Source of the DNA: Rhizobium sp. LCM 4573
GTDB taxonomy: Bacteria > Pseudomonadota > Alphaproteobacteria > Rhizobiales > Rhizobiaceae
Length of the DNA stretch: 5,924 nucleotides
Direction: 5' to 3'
NCBI RefSeq assembly: GCF_001854865.1
Contig: NZ_MDDW01000006.1
Location: forward strand, 127,767-133,690
Shown in pieces: positions 5,077-5,924 of this stretch; within the stretch, counting starts at the first letter, position 1, and every line of letters begins with the position of its first letter. A program made the position numbers and the translations under genes. The notes beneath the pieces were generated by a model that saw only the letters and a list, made by a program, of their open reading frames with translations, did not search any database and was not told the DNA's origin.

Positions 5077-5924
5077 ATGCCTGCTGTCCAGGAAACAATC
5101 GATCAGGTCCGAGGGATCGATATCGACCAGTACAAATACGGCTTTGAAACCGTCATCGAGGTGGACAAGGCGCCGAAAGGTCTTTCGGAAGAGATTATCC
5201 GTTTCATTTCCGCCAAGAAGCAGGAACCGGAATGGATGCTGGAATGGCGCCTGGAAGCCTACAAGCGTTGGCTGACCATGGAAGAGCCGACCTGGGCGCG
5301 TGTCGAATATCCGAAGATCGATTTCAACGACATCTATTACTATGCCGCTCCGAAGAACGTGACCGGCCCAAAGTCGCTCGATGAGGTCGATCCGGAGCTT
5401 CTGAAAACCTACGAAAAGCTTGGGATTCCGCTGCGCGAGCAGGAAATCCTGGCCGGCGTCGAGAAGTCCAAGGTTGCCGTCGATGCGGTCTTCGATTCCG
5501 TTTCGGTCGTCACCACCTTCAAGGAAGAGCTGAAGAAGGCCGGCGTGATCTTCATGTCGATCTCGGAGGCGATCCGCGAATATCCGGAACTCGTAAAGAA
5601 GTATCTCGGCTCGGTCGTTCCGACCTCCGACAACTATTATGCGACGCTGAATTCGGCGGTCTTCACCGACGGCTCGTTCGTGTTCGTGCCGAAGGGCGTT
5701 CGTTGCCCGATGGAGCTTTCCACCTACTTCCGCATCAACGAGAAGAACACTGGCCAGTTCGAGCGCACGCTGATCATCGCCGAAGAAGGTGCATACGTTT
5801 CTTATCTGGAAGGCTGCACAGCGCCGCAGCGCGACGAGAACCAGCTCCATGCGGCGGTGGTCGAGCTCGTTGCTCTTGATGACGCCGAGATCAAGTATTC
5901 GACCGTGCAGAACTGGTTCCCGGG
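5077..5924 (+). CDS. sufB: Fe-S cluster assembly scaffold protein SufB, N-terminal part (cut by window edge)
   Basis: SufB is the core of the cytoplasmic SufBC2D scaffold that builds nascent Fe-S clusters with SufC ATPase activity and sulfur from the desulfurase. The 282 visible codons are about 58% of the usual roughly 490 residues. Recognisable family segments are [15 protein letters not shown] (51-65), [12 protein letters not shown] (82-93), [19 protein letters not shown] (178-196), [20 protein letters not shown] (199-218), and [20 protein letters not shown] (243-262). In my recollection Cys247 in EGCTAP corresponds to the sulfur-accepting Cys254 of E. coli SufB. Two in-frame ATGs stand at 5071 and 5077. 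GGAG (5066-5069) is 7 nt from the second and only 1 nt from the first, so 5077 is the start. sufC, sufD and the later suf genes would be expected to the right. The C-terminal conserved residues cannot be checked. Confidence 0.96.
   Translation, partial: MPAVQETIDQVRGIDIDQYKYGFETVIEVDKAPKGLSEEIIRFISAKKQEPEWMLEWRLEAYKRWLTMEEPTWARVEYPKIDFNDIYYYAAPKNVTGPKSLDEVDPELLKTYEKLGIPLREQEILAGVEKSKVAVDAVFDSVSVVTTFKEELKKAGVIFMSISEAIREYPELVKKYLGSVVPTSDNYYATLNSAVFTDGSFVFVPKGVRCPMELSTYFRINEKNTGQFERTLIIAEEGAYVSYLEGCTAPQRDENQLHAAVVELVALDDAEIKYSTVQNWFP

Noticed and set aside
3737..5098. Very long open frame on the minus strand opposite the desulfurase gene
   Set aside because: It is antisense to a clear enzyme gene in GC-rich DNA, the product is rich in R, H and G with no recognisable motif, and it ends in the noncoding spacer; it is a codon-bias shadow.
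4639..5850. Long minus-strand open frame opposite sufB and the desulfurase C-terminus
   Set aside because: The plus-strand sufB frame is unmistakably coding, and the antisense product crosses the hairpin-rich spacer and shows no family motif.
1..5924. CRISPR array, tRNA or rRNA genes, insertion-sequence ends, attachment sites
   Set aside because: No regularly spaced repeats, no tRNA-like cloverleaf with a usable T-arm, no transposase frame and no flanking terminal repeats were seen.

Overview
The window looks like chromosomal DNA of an alphaproteobacterium of the Rhizobiaceae (Rhizobium/Agrobacterium/Ensifer type). The grounds are GC-rich coding sequence, the content of the suf locus (an IscS/NifS-type desulfurase directly before sufB, as in the Agrobacterium sufS2BCDS1XA operon), and an Irr-box-like iron-control element in front of it. 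Genus is not resolved, and family recognition rests on motifs read by eye, not on a search.

Layout. The minus strand from 629 to the left edge holds the N-terminal half of tyrosyl-tRNA synthetase (tyrS). Divergent from it is anmK (727-1845), anhydro-N-acetylmuramic acid kinase, a cell-wall recycling enzyme. Downstream on the plus strand is a membrane-anchored GGDEF diguanylate cyclase gene that appears broken: a 46-codon N-terminal piece (1952-2092) lies in one frame and the remainder with an intact GGEEF domain (to 2814) in another. A strong hairpin at 2819-2848 separates it from a convergent minus-strand alpha/beta hydrolase gene (2854-3531). A 229-bp divergent intergenic region (3532-3760) follows. 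It carries a plausible promoter overlapped by an Irr/ICE-like box and a weaker RirA/IRO-like dyad. This leads into the cysteine desulfurase gene (3761-4927) and then sufB (from 5077, cut by the right edge). The 148-nt gap between these two genes (4928-5076, 149 bases inclusive) holds three separate perfect inverted repeats.

How the genes work together. The desulfurase supplies persulfide sulfur and SufB is the scaffold core of SufBCD, so the right third is the head of the iron-sulfur cluster assembly operon, likely repressed or modulated by iron through Irr and RirA. tyrS and anmK are housekeeping genes that are also close neighbours in enterobacteria. The GGDEF gene and the hydrolase have no visible functional tie to the suf genes, except that the hydrolase shares the divergent, iron-box-containing intergenic region.

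I do not see an undescribed defence, mobile or RNA-guided system here. The points most worth a second look are the broken GGDEF gene, the three-half-site iron box, the structured sufS2-sufB leader and an 18-bp perfect palindrome ahead of the GGDEF start.
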